A DNA stretch of 64,000 nt from Leptoclinus maculatus (Eukaryota; Chordata; Actinopteri; Perciformes; Stichaeidae): NCBI GenBank assembly GCA_032191485.1, contig JAVDOI010000020.1, forward strand, positions 1,412,753-1,476,752, given 5' to 3'. How positions within the stretch are numbered: position 1 is the first letter of the stretch; the number at the start of each line of letters is the position of its first letter. A program made the position numbers and the translations under genes. This document shows, in pieces, positions 15,401-25,132 of the stretch. The notes below the pieces were generated by a model that worked only from the letters and a program-made list of their open reading frames with translations, was not told where the DNA came from and ran no database searches.

Positions 15401-18400
15401 CCCAGACCGCAAAAAAAAATCTGATATTGTGTCGGTCAATCGCCTCCCTGAGGTTGTTCCAATCCAATCTCTCGGGAAAGATGCTACTGGTGAGATACAA
15501 CCTGCCACTGCCCCATCTTGCCGGATAAAGAAAGGAGCCAGTAGCATCCCTGGTGTACCTCAGAATGGTCATGCCCAAGAAAGCGACTATAGACAGAAAG
15601 GAGAAGTTGAATCTGTGAAAATATCCATGGATGTTGTTGCGCCTCCTCGTGTGAAAAGAAGAGATGGTAGTTTGCCACCTGAACCTCCACAGAAAACTAC
15701 CCCTTGCAAGCCTCTAAGGAGAAAAGACAGTGTGACTAGAGAGACATTTGTTCCAAAAACTAATGACCAACAGGATTTGAAAGCCCAAGTCAGCTCTGCT
15801 TTGAAAACTATGGATCCTGTTCCTCCTCAACCATGTAAGAGAAGCTCTGTTGTCTCAGATGCTCTTGAACCTTTACAGAGCATTGATAAACTCGGTCAAA
15901 CAGCCACTGAAATGATCCCTTCACAACCAGTAGGAAGAAAAGACCAAACAATCAAACAACACTCTCAAGAAACAGATTTTGTTGGGAGTGCCTCTCTACA
16001 GGCAGACACAGAACTGGTCTGCTCAAAGCTTACAGAGCAAACCTCTCATACTTCAGAACGGCTTAAGGAAGACATTGATACATCTGTCCAGGCCTCTGCT
16101 CATGTAATTCTTCCCTCAGAAACAAAGGGGATTGAGAGCATCACACCAACGCCTGAACCAGAGATGTTTCATGTTGAGCAAACTGCTTCTCTCTCAATCA
16201 TCAAGAAGATACGTCTTCCACAACGTGGCAAGAAATTGCCCTCAAGCAAATCTGGCAAAATCGGCAGTGACAAGGAGTCTGTAAAACCAGTCCAGATAAC
16301 AAACACTGTTAGGGAAGAAACAAAGCAATCGAATATTATTGGTGACACATCTGTTGATACGATTGACATCACGTCTTCTCAGAAAACAGAAGATTCATCA
16401 GAGATAGCAGAAGCAGAGAAGGACAAACAAACATCTCTTCGTATGCCAAGGCCACGTGTGAGGAAACGTGTCAGTGGCTCCTTCCCAGATGACGTTACAG
16501 CTATGGCGAGCACATCCAAGCCTTCCCATGGAGAAGAGGGACAGGCAGCAAAGCAAGATGGTCCTTCATCCATTTCCTCAACAACTAAAGAATTGTCAAA
16601 AGTGCAAGACAGCAAAAGCTTTCCCCCTTTGGGTGATCAACCTTCTTCATCCATAGATCAACCTTCTTCATCCATAGAAGTAGTGACTCCCGTGAAGTTG
16701 AGGAGAAGTAGATTGATCATCGAGGGCAGGGTTCAAGTAGAGAAGACACCAGGCGCTTCAAGCTTACCTGTACCAAAACCAAGAGTAAAGAAACGTCTCA
16801 GTGGTTCATTCCCAGATGCCACTACAATTTCTGATTCACCACCTCCCTGCCTGCCAGACACAGTAACTGACACCACTGGTGATGAATCAGTCCAACAGAA
16901 TGAACAGTCAAGCTTGCCAGTTCCATTGCCACGGGCCAAGAATCGTCTCAGTGCAACTTATTCAGACAGCACAACACCGGCAGACAATGTATTCCCTTTA
17001 GAAATGGAATTCTCTCAGAGAAACCCAGAGGATACATCTGCCACTGGCGAGCAAACTAAGGAAGGCTCAACCTCGCTGGATTCAAGTGTGATCTCTGAAG
17101 GAGGTTTCGTCACAATCCAAGGAGAAGATGATGGGGCATCGGAGTTGGAACGGGAAGTGTTGGAAGCAATGGGAGAAGAAGAATTTCCTCAGGTAAATGC
17201 TGTAGAAGATACTGAGAAGGGACTGGATGAAATCATTGAAGGCTGGACCTTTACAGAAAAACCTGTTGCCACAGATGACTCAGAGAAGGCTGCAGAGTGT
17301 GTGTCTGAGCAAGCTGACATTGAAAAAGTCCTGGGAGAAGAGGTTGATAGGTCTCTTTCTTCCACTGGTGCATCTTCTCAGGATGACTGGCTACATGTAG
17401 AGGATGATAAAGACAGTGAACCAGTGGAAATAAACTCAAGGAAGGAAATGAGGGACGAAGAGTTGGACTTTGGCTTTGTGTCTGTAGATGTAGATGCTGG
17501 TTGTTTAGAGGAAGAAAGGTAAGATTAGTCAGTAAAACTGAAAACGTATAACTAACTAACTCTCGACACAATAGAAATTCTCATTTCCTTGTATTTCCTA
17601 ATTATCTAACATGGTGTGGTCTCATTATCAACATGGTTTACAAAATCATCAATAACCAGACAAACATGTTATAAAAGAAATTGTGGAATTAAATTCTCAC
17701 TTTGCTTTGTTTTTGTGTGTTTCTCCAGGCAAAGGGAGAAGTCGCAAGTTGCTTGCCTCCACCAAGCCAATGAACCAACAACACCTCAGAAAAGACCTGC
17801 AGATGGGGCTGCCTCTCCGGAAGTATGTTAAAGCTGCACCTATCAGTATTTATATATTAACAATTGATCAAATAACTGAGAATAATGTGCAAAATGTCGC
17901 TCAGAGTGAAGAATTATCATTGACTCTGCAGTTATTTACAATCCTTCCCCAATATTGTCATTGTGTGTGTTCTAGGGCTTTTCGCCCACTCCCAGCTTAG
18001 TGACATCCAGTCAGTCTTTACTGGACTGGTGTCAGGACATCACGCAGGGTCACAAGGGACTGAAGATCACCAACTTCAGCACCTCCTGGAGGAACGGCCT
18101 TGCCTTTTGTGCTATTTTACATCACTTCCAACCAGAAAATATGTGAGAAAGCTGTTGAAAATAGTTGGCCTAAAGATAGAAAGAGTGTTGTATTTTTCTT
18201 AATGCATGCACTGTTTTATGTGTCCTCTCTTTTTGTTCATAGTAATTTTGAAATGCTGGACCCGTATGACATCAAGCACAACAATAAGAAGGTGATTGTT
18301 AAATAAAAGACCAACATTGCATAATATATATTGTTGGTTGATGATTCCTAATCTGATCTATTTCTTTTACAAATTGCAGGCCTTTGACGCCTTTGCCGAA

Positions 18401-21169
18401 CTTGGCATCTCCAGGCTGATGGAGCCCTCAGACATGGTCATGCTAGCAGTGCCTGACCGCCTCATTGTCATGACCTACCTCAACCAGATCCGCACCCATT
18501 TCACAGGCCAGCAGCTCAGTGTGCTCCACATAGCGAGGGATAGCAGCGAGTCAAGCTACGCAGTAGCAGGGGACCGGGAGGGCCAAGAGGACCCCGAGGC
18601 GACTGTTCGCTACTGTACCCAGAGGCTGCAAGAGGAGGGTATAAGTCTAGACACCAACGGGACTGCAGGCACCGCAGAGTCGGCGGACATTAAAACCAGG
18701 GATGTCGTACCTCCTCCCAGAACCAAGCGGCTGCAGGTCGCTGGGGCTCAGCTACCAGTGGCACCGCCAAGGACTCATTTCATGTCCAAGACTGGTTTCT
18801 CTCATGTCAAAGACGCAGATCTGGTCAAGAAGCGTAGGTCACAGCGGAGGAGTGGGTCATTAGAAGAAGGAGAAATATCGGTGGTATGATTCCTAATTGC
18901 CTTATTCATTTATCGCCTTTATATTCTCGTCATTGCATTTTTCTCTTATCTGTGATGTATGAGGAACTGTGTTTGTCTGCAGGTTGTTGCAGGCCAAGAA
19001 GACAGTGTGATTACTCGGAGGAAGTCAGACACTGGTTAGAGTTCATATATCTGCCTTAACATAAATATTAATGAATCACCTTTTTTTGATGCCTTTATTT
19101 GGACATGGTGATTTGGAATGTTTTTCCTTTGTTGAAACTAAAGTTGTTCAGCATGGCTTCATTCATACAAGTGGTATTTGTGTTTGTCTCACAGAGAGAA
19201 CAGAGGCTGAGGTCGAGGAGGGACGACCAGAGGGCCAAGTCAGTCACCATTTGTTTCATTGCAGGGTTGAATATCTACAAGTGACCCTCACTGTCTGTTA
19301 GGTAATTGTGTTTATTTGTGCGTGTATGAATGTATCCAGGACCCCAGCCAGTATGTGCGGAGTCAGATAGAAGCCCTGGAAGCAGAACAAAGTCATATTG
19401 ATAACAGAGCAGGTGTGGTGGAGAGGAAACTCAGACAACTCCTGGAAACAGGTAAGATCATCTTACTTCAGTGAATGAAAAGCACATGCAATTCTGGGTG
19501 ACAGTAATATTTAGAGGGAACAAGGGTAGAATTTGTACAAATGATTAACCTTAGGGAAGAACATCATTTCAAGGAATTATTTGTAATGCGAAGACACTAA
19601 TTAAACAGCTGTGGTATAGATATTATTCATTCACTGTGAAACTCCATTAATCCATTGTAGGAAAGAAAGAGAAGGACTTTGACCAACAAAGGGGGTTATA
19701 GTAATGTGATTTTCTCCTGCAGGCAGTGACAAGGTGGAGGAGGAGCGGTTGATCCAGGAATGGTTCATGCTGGTCAACAAGAAGAATGCTTTAATCAGGA
19801 GGCAGGACCATCTGCAGCTACTGTAAGACATCCACGCCACACACACTGCTGGAAACATTAAAACACACTAGAAACTGTTTCAATCGTTAAAGGTATACTG
19901 TGCAGCAGTTCTCGCTTACTGTCTGTAAACACCAGGCGGCAACCTTTCGGTTCTTTCGAGTAAAGTTGATGCGGAAGTGTCTTAAACTGGCATTCTCTCT
20001 AGTGTCCACCAGGGGGCGACTCCTCTGGTTGTATAGAAGTCTATGAGAAGATGACTCTACTTCTCTCTTGATTTATTACCTCAGTAAACATTGTAACACG
20101 GTCCACTCTTGACCTCTGATACGAACTGATACTTACGAACTTTAAGAAAATAGCAAGCAAATAAAGCAAAGAAATAGGGAAGTTTGTGACAACTCTCCTC
20201 CGTGAGCACAGATGTCGGACACGTTGTCATGCATCTCTTGTGATTGACAGGCTGGAGGAACAAGACCTGGAACGAAAATTCGAGCTGTTAAACAAAGAGC
20301 TGAGGGACATGATGTCAATTGAAGGTACGACTTTACTGCTAAACACCGCTTCATCACATCACTCCACAACACAGTCCTTAACACCAAGCACTGAGGTCGA
20401 ATGCTCCGATTGTAGCCTGTAGTGCTTCTCTATAATGTACCAGTGTCACAGTATTAGATTAGATTAGAAAACTTTATTAATCCCCAGTGGGGAAACTCAT
20501 TTACCACCATGAACTCATACAGACAACAATAGACACAGTCCACAGTGCACAACAGACAAAAACACACAAGAATAAATAACAGCAGGAAATGCCATATGAA
20601 ACATGATTGACATCAGAAAGATGCTAAATCTTAATGCCACTTCAAACAATCTGGACTATCTTTAAGAGCGATACCATTATTATCCCCCATAGATGAGGAT
20701 GAATAATCACAATACATAGTTGTGATGTCCGTAACGAGGAATTTCCTCTCTTTGATTTCCTTTTGCGCTAAGTCACCCCCCTCCTCACTGTTCTTTGTTT
20801 CCCTCTCTGTCTTTGTGGTGCAGAGGGGCAGAAGACTCAGGCCCATAAACGCAGAGAGCAGCTGCTGCTTCAGGAGCTGGTTTCACTGGTCAACCAGAGG
20901 GACGAACTGGTCCACGACATGGACGCCAAAGAGAGAGGGTGAGACACACTTCCCCTGCTGTTTGTAGGGTGAATAAAGTCTTTGACTGGCTCTACAGCTG
21001 TGGGTGGACACATACACACACCTACATGATAATGCAGCAGCTCCTGTGACTCTCCTCGTCTCCCCTTGTCCTCAGAGCCCTGGAGGAGGACGAGCGTCTG
21101 GAGCGAGGCCTGGAGCAGCGGAGGAGGAAGTACGCCAAACAGCAGAAAGAGAAGTGCATGATGCAGTGA
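152..21169 (+). CDS. ehbp1l1: EHBP1L1-type protein, 3' 20 exons (5' end outside window)
   Basis: Scaffold that in mammals links Rab8/Rab10-type GTPases on recycling tubules to EHD and BAR proteins (family knowledge). Exons: 152-211, 299-404, 3780-4217, 4318-8088, 9803-13206, 13289-13343, 13581-13790, 14066-14650, 15134-17518, 17729-17822, 17976-18142, 18243-18291, 18380-18883, 18983-19034, 19195-19238, 19340-19451, 19723-19822, 20251-20324, 20824-20938, 21076-21169. All junctions are GT/AG and phases join without a stop, giving 4138 visible residues. CH domain lies near visible residues 3715-3815 and bMERB at 3975-4138, in EHBP1-family order. The NT-C2 domain should lie upstream. The protein is far longer than human EHBP1L1 (about 1500 aa, from memory) because of exons 3780-17518. 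EHBP1 itself is the alternative name; the huge central region favours EHBP1L1. The start of the 14066 exon is the least certain boundary. Confidence 0.93.
405..3779. other. EHBP1L1 intron with LINE debris
   Basis: AT-rich 3.4-kb intron between exons ending at 404 and starting at 3780. Apart from the LINE fragment at 1489-1716 no gene or clear element boundary is visible. Short ORFs here lack splice context. Confidence 0.8.
1489..1716 (-). mobile_element. LINE ORF2 C-terminal fragment
   Basis: Minus-strand reading contains C-E-C-G, TMEHCLVCPLL and a spaced C-x5-W near the end. This pattern (CxCG, then Q/H-T-M/x-x-H-L/C-x-x-CP) is typical of the zinc-knuckle-like C-terminus of non-LTR retrotransposon ORF2 proteins. 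Only this end remains, with no reverse transcriptase core around it. It sits antisense in an EHBP1L1 intron. Confidence 0.65.
3780..4217 (+). CDS. ehbp1l1: EHBP1L1 exon, Pro/Thr-rich disordered region
   Basis: A 438-nt phase 2-2 exon rich in P, T, S and Q with no folded-domain signature. It opens with PESMASLLPLSPRK, a degenerate version of the box repeated in the next exons. Its length is a multiple of three, so it can be skipped without a frameshift. Confidence 0.8.
4318..8088 (+). CDS. ehbp1l1: EHBP1L1 giant repeat exon 1 (about 22 PGFPS boxes)
   Basis: A single 3771-nt exon, open throughout and symmetric (phase 2-2). It encodes about 22 copies, some degenerate, of a box like MVSMLPSCPK..xIPGFPS. 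Boxes come in pairs, followed by a segment with one conserved Trp and a W-x-(R/K)-P-L-like stretch, then a variable acidic/basic spacer; one super-repeat is roughly 85-140 residues. No known fold recognised. The Cys in PSCP is kept in most copies. The sequence is low in charge and probably disordered. Its divergence pattern (Cys, Pro, Gly and Trp kept, spacers variable) argues for coding constraint. Confidence 0.9.
8921..9142 (+). mobile_element. tRNA-derived SINE, copy 1
   Basis: Body GGCGACCGTGGCTAAGTGG begins a tRNA-like head; GGTTTGATTCC at about 8976 matches a pol III B box. It is followed by the fish-SINE core TTGAGCAAGACACTTAACCC and a LINE-like tail with CGCTTTGGATAAAAGCG ending in TAATG repeats. 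It lies in the EHBP1L1 intron 8089-9802. The rest of this 1.7-kb intron shows no gene. Confidence 0.85.
9803..13206 (+). CDS. ehbp1l1: EHBP1L1 giant repeat exon 2 (about 22 PGFPS boxes)
   Basis: A 3404-nt exon continuing the same repeat architecture. It is more regular than the first, with boxes such as MVSLVPSCPKEARSPGFPS alternating with NMISLLPLCSQVSKIPGFPS, then a Trp module. It starts in phase 2 but ends in phase 1 at GCA TAT G|GTGAGA. The small exon 13289-13343 restores phase 2, so the two exons must be kept or skipped together. Reading past the donor would end 20 nt later at 13226. Confidence 0.88.
13289..13790 (+). CDS. ehbp1l1: EHBP1L1 small exons 13289-13343 and 13581-13790
   Basis: Two short exons encoding a Lys/Glu-rich region. 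The first (55 nt) takes phase 1 to phase 2; the second (210 nt) is symmetric. Acceptors are TATGACAG and GGGTCCTCAG. Both end in GG|GTAAGT like the larger neighbours. No domain is recognised. They are inferred from phase fit and open frame only. Confidence 0.65.
14066..14650 (+). CDS. ehbp1l1: EHBP1L1 acidic linker exon
   Basis: A 585-nt phase 2-2 exon encoding a Ser/Glu-rich acidic, probably disordered stretch of about 195 residues. The acceptor chosen is TGGTTCCAG at 14065, behind a T-rich tract. A second in-phase acceptor (TCTCACAG, about 35 nt downstream) would remove some N-terminal residues; either keeps the frame. Confidence 0.7.
15134..17518 (+). CDS. ehbp1l1: EHBP1L1 exon with basic K/R-R-x-S repeats and acidic end
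   Basis: A 2385-nt symmetric exon. The acceptor at 15133 follows a strong pyrimidine tract; the nearer candidate at 15040 gives an immediate stop. It encodes recurring short basic elements, for example PLRRKDSLTP, PRVRKRVSGSFPDD, PRVKKRLSGSFPDA and PRAKNRLSATYSD, that look like basophilic kinase or 14-3-3-type linear motifs. A strongly acidic segment with DDWLHVEDD precedes the CH exons. A 21-bp tandem duplication at about 16635-16679 duplicates DQPSSSI in frame. Confidence 0.88.
17729..18883 (+). CDS. ehbp1l1: EHBP1L1 calponin-homology (CH) domain exons
   Basis: Exons 17729-17822, 17976-18142, 18243-18291 and 18380-18883. The CH domain starts at SQSLLDWCQDITQGHKGLKI, has the core WRNGLAFCAILHHFQP, then DPYDIKHNNKKAFDAFAELG and ends after MTYLNQIRTHF. 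This is the single type-2-like CH of the EHBP1/MICAL group. The rest of the 18380 exon is a Pro/Arg-rich linker with PPRTKRLQ and a basic KKRRSQRRSGSL stretch. In this family single CH domains are not strong actin binders alone and contribute to protein contacts (family knowledge). Confidence 0.95.
18983..21169 (+). CDS. ehbp1l1: EHBP1L1 bMERB Rab-binding domain and CaaX-like C-terminus
   Basis: Exons 18983-19034, 19195-19238, 19340-19451, 19723-19822, 20251-20324, 20824-20938, 21076-21169. From DPSQYVRSQIEALEAEQ onward this is a bivalent Mical/EHBP Rab-binding coiled coil, with EEERLIQEWFMLVNKKNAL and the conserved HKRREQLLLQELVSLVNQRD. bMERB domains bind GTP-loaded Rab8/10/13/15-type GTPases. 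The protein ends K-C-M-M-Q. C-M-M-Q fits a CaaX box, and a terminal Gln usually directs farnesylation; EHBP1 also ends in a CaaX-like box. The frame of the 44-nt exon is fixed by phase from both sides. Confidence 0.95.
19981..20096. repeat. Fish interspersed repeat (CCAGGGGGCGAC family), copy 1
   Basis: About 115 bp nearly identical to 43733-43853, including CTTAAACTGGCATTCTCTCT and CTCTGGTTGTATAGAAGTC. It lies in the EHBP1L1 intron before the 20251 exon. The class is not assigned. Confidence 0.7.
20455..20590. repeat. LINE 3'-end-like interspersed repeat
   Basis: TTAGATTAGAAAACTTTATT followed by AATCCCCAGTGGGGAAACTC resembles the common fish repeat tail (ACTTTATTGATCCC...GGGGAAATTC). It lies in the intron between exons 20251-20324 and 20824-20938. 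Confidence 0.5.
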
Positions 21170-21810
21170 TTCTGTGAACTCTCCGGCCACGAAACGGAAG
21201 AGGGTGTGAAGACGTGTTTGGTCCTCTTTTCACCTGCTGTCAGACTGAAGAGGACGTTCAGACGCAGCGGGGGTCCTTCTGAACCAATATGAGGTGGATG
21301 TATTTCCAATGGAGATCAGAGTGGGGCTCTGAGAAATCTATTTTTTGTTTTTGGTTCGCTTTCCTTTTTCAATGTCTTAAAATGTGGCGTTTTTGCCTCA
21401 TTTCATGACCGGAGATCAAAGTATTCAAAGTGGGCTGTTGTTTTCCACGTTAAACTAAACCCTACAGGAGGTTCAGCAGCCACCGAGCAGAAGAGGTTGC
21501 ACGTTTGGACTGTTTGCTTTGCAGTTTCTGTGCTGTGTGTGTTTATTTTAGTGACTGTTGTTACAGACTGTGAATTGATTGGAAGTGTGCACGAGACTTG
21601 GAGAAGTAGTTCTGAGCATGTTGGGATTGGACCCGCTGATAACCAAAACGTAGTGGCATAGTTCATATTCACTATTCATAGTTACAGGGATTCAGTGTTT
21701 CCTGGTGACTGTTAGTCATGGCAGGCTGAGAAGTCTCAGTTTAGACTTAAAGCAGACTTGGGTTAGGGTTAAAGAAAGACTGTGGGTTGGGATTTAAAAA
21801 AAAAAAGGAT

Positions 21811-22125
21811 TTACAGTTCACACCAAAATCAAAACACATATTTCCCTCTCACCTTAATCTATGTATCAATCTAGATAGTTTTGGTGTGAGTTGCCAAGTG
21901 ATGTCTGCCTTCTCTCCAAAAAAATGGAACCAGATGGCACTTGGCAGTTGGATGTAGGAACTATCATCTTTCTACCAAACTACACCCCCCCGGCGACCGT
22001 ATCACTGCACAGAAGGAAGAGTGAGACGCTGCGACTCGCACCAAAACTATCCAGACTGATGAACAGAACTACAGATGAGAGGAAACACGTGTAGGTTTGA
22101 TGTTGGGGGTGGACTGTCCCTTTAA
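21811..22125. mobile_element. TTAA-ended MITE relative, decayed
   Basis: The left part reads CAGTTCACACCAAAATCAAA and the right end GGACTGTCCCTTTAA, matching the ends of the intact MITE at 56506-56701 with a longer interior. Internal TTTTGGTGTGAGTTGCC is shared by a common fish repeat family. It lies within or just past the EHBP1L1 3' UTR; the gene's polyadenylation site could not be fixed. Confidence 0.55.
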
Positions 22126-22750
22126 GGTTACAGAACCACAAATATGGGTCCAGCCCCAGAAACTCCACTGTTTGAACACCACAGTTGCCTTACTGAAGGA
22201 TGTGCTGCATTGTTCTCACCCCCCTAGTGATTCCATTGGAACTGTCCTGCCCTTGTGTTTGGATACGTTTGCTGTTACAGAAGCTGTTTGGACACCAGAA
22301 GCAGTCTTCTGTGTTTGTGTTTGACATGTTGAAATGTTTACGTCACATTGTTTGATGGGATAAAGGGCGAGGGAAGCAGCCATTTAAATAACTTATTGGG
22401 TAGATTTAAAGTTTTGCTATTTATTCAAGTCGTCAACTGGAGAAGCAGCCACACAGATATTTGAACCAAAGCTAACGGCCCTCATCATCGTAGCATGTGT
22501 CTCCCGTCTGTGTAGAGAATGTTCACACAGCAATATTTATACATGTAGGATTTTGTATTTCACCTTTGATTGAGAAAATGCTCTGATGAGGTTTAAGTGT
22601 CTAAACACGTTCAACGACTCCTGCCTTTTATTTTGAAAATACCTTCATGTTACGCAGACAATTTTTACATTTTAACATTAGCTCAAAGTGAATTAAAGGA
22701 AACTTTCTCCTTGTTGTTGCACTGAAAAGTGTTTTTATTTCAGTGTGAGG

Positions 22751-24045
22751 CAGTGGCGGGCCGTGCATTTTATACCTGGTCCTTCACTGCTGTCCTGCAG
22801 CTGAAACACAGCTACGGTTATTATTTGTTTCGTGTAAAAATGAAGCCAACACCTATAAATACACTAACTGCAGAGAATACGCCGAGAGTGCGTCTCCTCT
22901 CTTCTCTGACTGCAGCGCGAGGCTTCTGTGAGAGTTACCGCCTGTGAGTGCTTTGGGGCGGCGGAGGGGCTCACGGCAGCACCCGCTGCTCGTTCACGAC
23001 AGTAACTGTAGAACGTACGTGTTTTAACGTCATCGAGTCAAAACACCAGAAAAGTCTCCAACAACACCAGAAAAAGTCACTAGATTTGTCGCTAGTAGCT
23101 TTTGACAAAAAAAGTCACCATGAGGGTTTGGAAAGTCACCAAATTTAGCGAGAAAGTCAGCAAGTTGGCAACACTGGCACCGGCTAAATATGTCCCCAGA
23201 GCAACATAGGACGTAACAATGGTTCCTATCACATATTAAACCAAACTAAAATCCATCTTCATAAAAACAAGTTGTACAAATAATAATATATAAACAAGCA
23301 TATTAAAGCTACTGCAGATGTAAAAACAAACGCAGTTAACTTACCAGAGCTGCTGTTCACTATTTAAAGACAAAGTCCATCCTCCTTTCTTTGTTAATAA
23401 AGAGTTTAATCTCACGGTTGTTCAGTACATCCGTGCGTATTAGTTCCAGTAAGAAGTCCTTCTCGATTCATGGACGCCAGTGAAGACAGCCGAGCCTCCC
23501 CAGTTGTATTTCCTGAATACGTTTTAATGTGTTTGAGGGCTGAAGATGTCCGCTCGACAGAGGCAGCAGATGTTGGGATTGTCACCGCCCAACATGTCAG
23601 GCTAACCCACTAACCAATCACGTACTTGTAGGCCAGCTAGCAGGCTCTGACATGTCAAAGAATACGCCCAACATGTCAAACTAAAGATCTGATTGGTTGA
23701 AGACTATGACAATCAACAATATCGTCCCCATTCACTTAAACTGCACATGGATTCACTTGTGAGTCTGCAGGCCTCGGGCCTCTCTTCTACCTAGAGACAC
23801 AGAGGTGACATCTGATTGGATAAAAGCTCTACTTAAAACAGGCTGCACTGGAAGCAGAGCAACTGAGGAAGACAGTAGCTGTGCAATGAGAAAATAAGAT
23901 AATGGGAAAAATATTTTACATTACAATACACTACAATACATGTAGTGTATTTATGAAAAATTATTAAATTATAAAATAGCTATAACTTTGTGATTCTGTT
24001 TAGGCCAGCAGAGAAGGCTTTGCAGGCCCTGACAGCCCACCACTG
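22751..24045. mobile_element. hAT-like non-autonomous element, copy A
   Basis: Starts CAGTGGCGGGCCGTGCATTT and ends GACAGCCCACCACTG, giving imperfect inverted ends CAGTGGYGGGCYGT. Its right half matches 28440-29178 at high identity. No transposase ORF. I could not find a matching 8-bp target duplication, so the exact ends carry some doubt. Confidence 0.6.
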
Positions 24046-24880
24046 CGTTGCCATGACGGCTGGTTGTAGCCGCTCTGACTCGTGTGAATGAGTCACAAGC
24101 TGTCAGAAGGATTGCTGTTTTTACTTCTGGTTTTTATGTTACTGTTGCACTATTTGTAAAGTTTGAAAAATATAAAAGATTTGAAAGCATTTAACATCTC
24201 GTGCAGTTTTATTTAATATTGTATTATTATGTTTTACTGCCTCGAAAATTTGAGTTTTCTAAACTTCTTTTTTTTCCTACACCATTTGTTCAGCATCAGC
24301 AGTTATTTGGAGTCCGACATTCACTCTCCTTTTCCTTCTCTCTTTGTCTATGAACTGTTGAGGAAATGATCTGTCTCTTTAGCTGCTAAATGTTCCTCTT
24401 TTCTCACCAGCTAGTCGCCAACTTTGTCTCAAAGTATCGTCTACACAACTCATTTCCCATCTTCCCCCAAACCTCCATCTTTGTTGCTCAGTAATGATCA
24501 TACTGTAACAAAAGAATATGTATCTAACACAGTATCAATCTATTTGTACTATATTTATTCATACATTATTCCTTAACTTTACATCTTGTTCCTTTGAACC
24601 CACACTAAATGTTTATTATTATTTATGACCATAATCTATGGTATCTAAGCATCCCCATATATTTATTTGTAATATTTTGAGTATTGTGTCTAGTACTGTA
24701 CAGTTGTATTAGTACTAATAGGGTAATAAAAGTAATAGAGTTCACACTAACAAAGTTTATTCTATGTAACAAACTGAACATTTCAGAATTCATGTTTCTC
24801 ATTCGACCTGAACCGTCCGTCTCTCAGTCTCAGTATCCTCTGTGTGTGAGGAAGCTGAGGCCTGAAGTGGAGGGTGGAGA

Positions 24881-25132
24881 TCATCTGTAGTCATCTGCCC
24901 GGCTCTTCTTTGTGGAGGATCCGAGGCCTGAAGTGGAGGATGCTGCGTCCTCGTGGTCGTCCTCACCGTTCTTCTGCCTCTTCACACTTACCTGCTCCGT
25001 GCAGTCCTCTTCCCTGCTCCTCTTGGTGGACTCTTCTGACCTCTGAGGGACTGGGGGCGGAGCTTCTTCAGGACATTCCACACCAAAACGGACAGAGAAA
25101 AGATTTTCAGCGCTAAAGAGAGTAGAAGTCAT
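24881..25132 (-). pseudogene. Unidentified minus-strand ORF, possible gene fragment
   Basis: An 83-codon minus-strand ORF of charged composition with a KRSREEDCTEQVSVKRQK stretch and a C-terminal STKKSRADDYR. The composition looks protein-like (charged, Ser-rich, few hydrophobics) and recalls the disordered N-termini of expanded fish kinase or immune gene families, but no domain follows. On the minus strand a TTTAG acceptor lies near the ATG. It may be an orphan exon or chance ORF. Confidence 0.2.

Noticed and set aside
19195..19238. Alternative frame giving REQRLRSRRDDQRAK in the 44-nt exon
   Set aside because: Attractive as basic coiled coil, but phases on both sides (1 in, 0 out) fix the frame ERTEAEVEEGRPEGQ.
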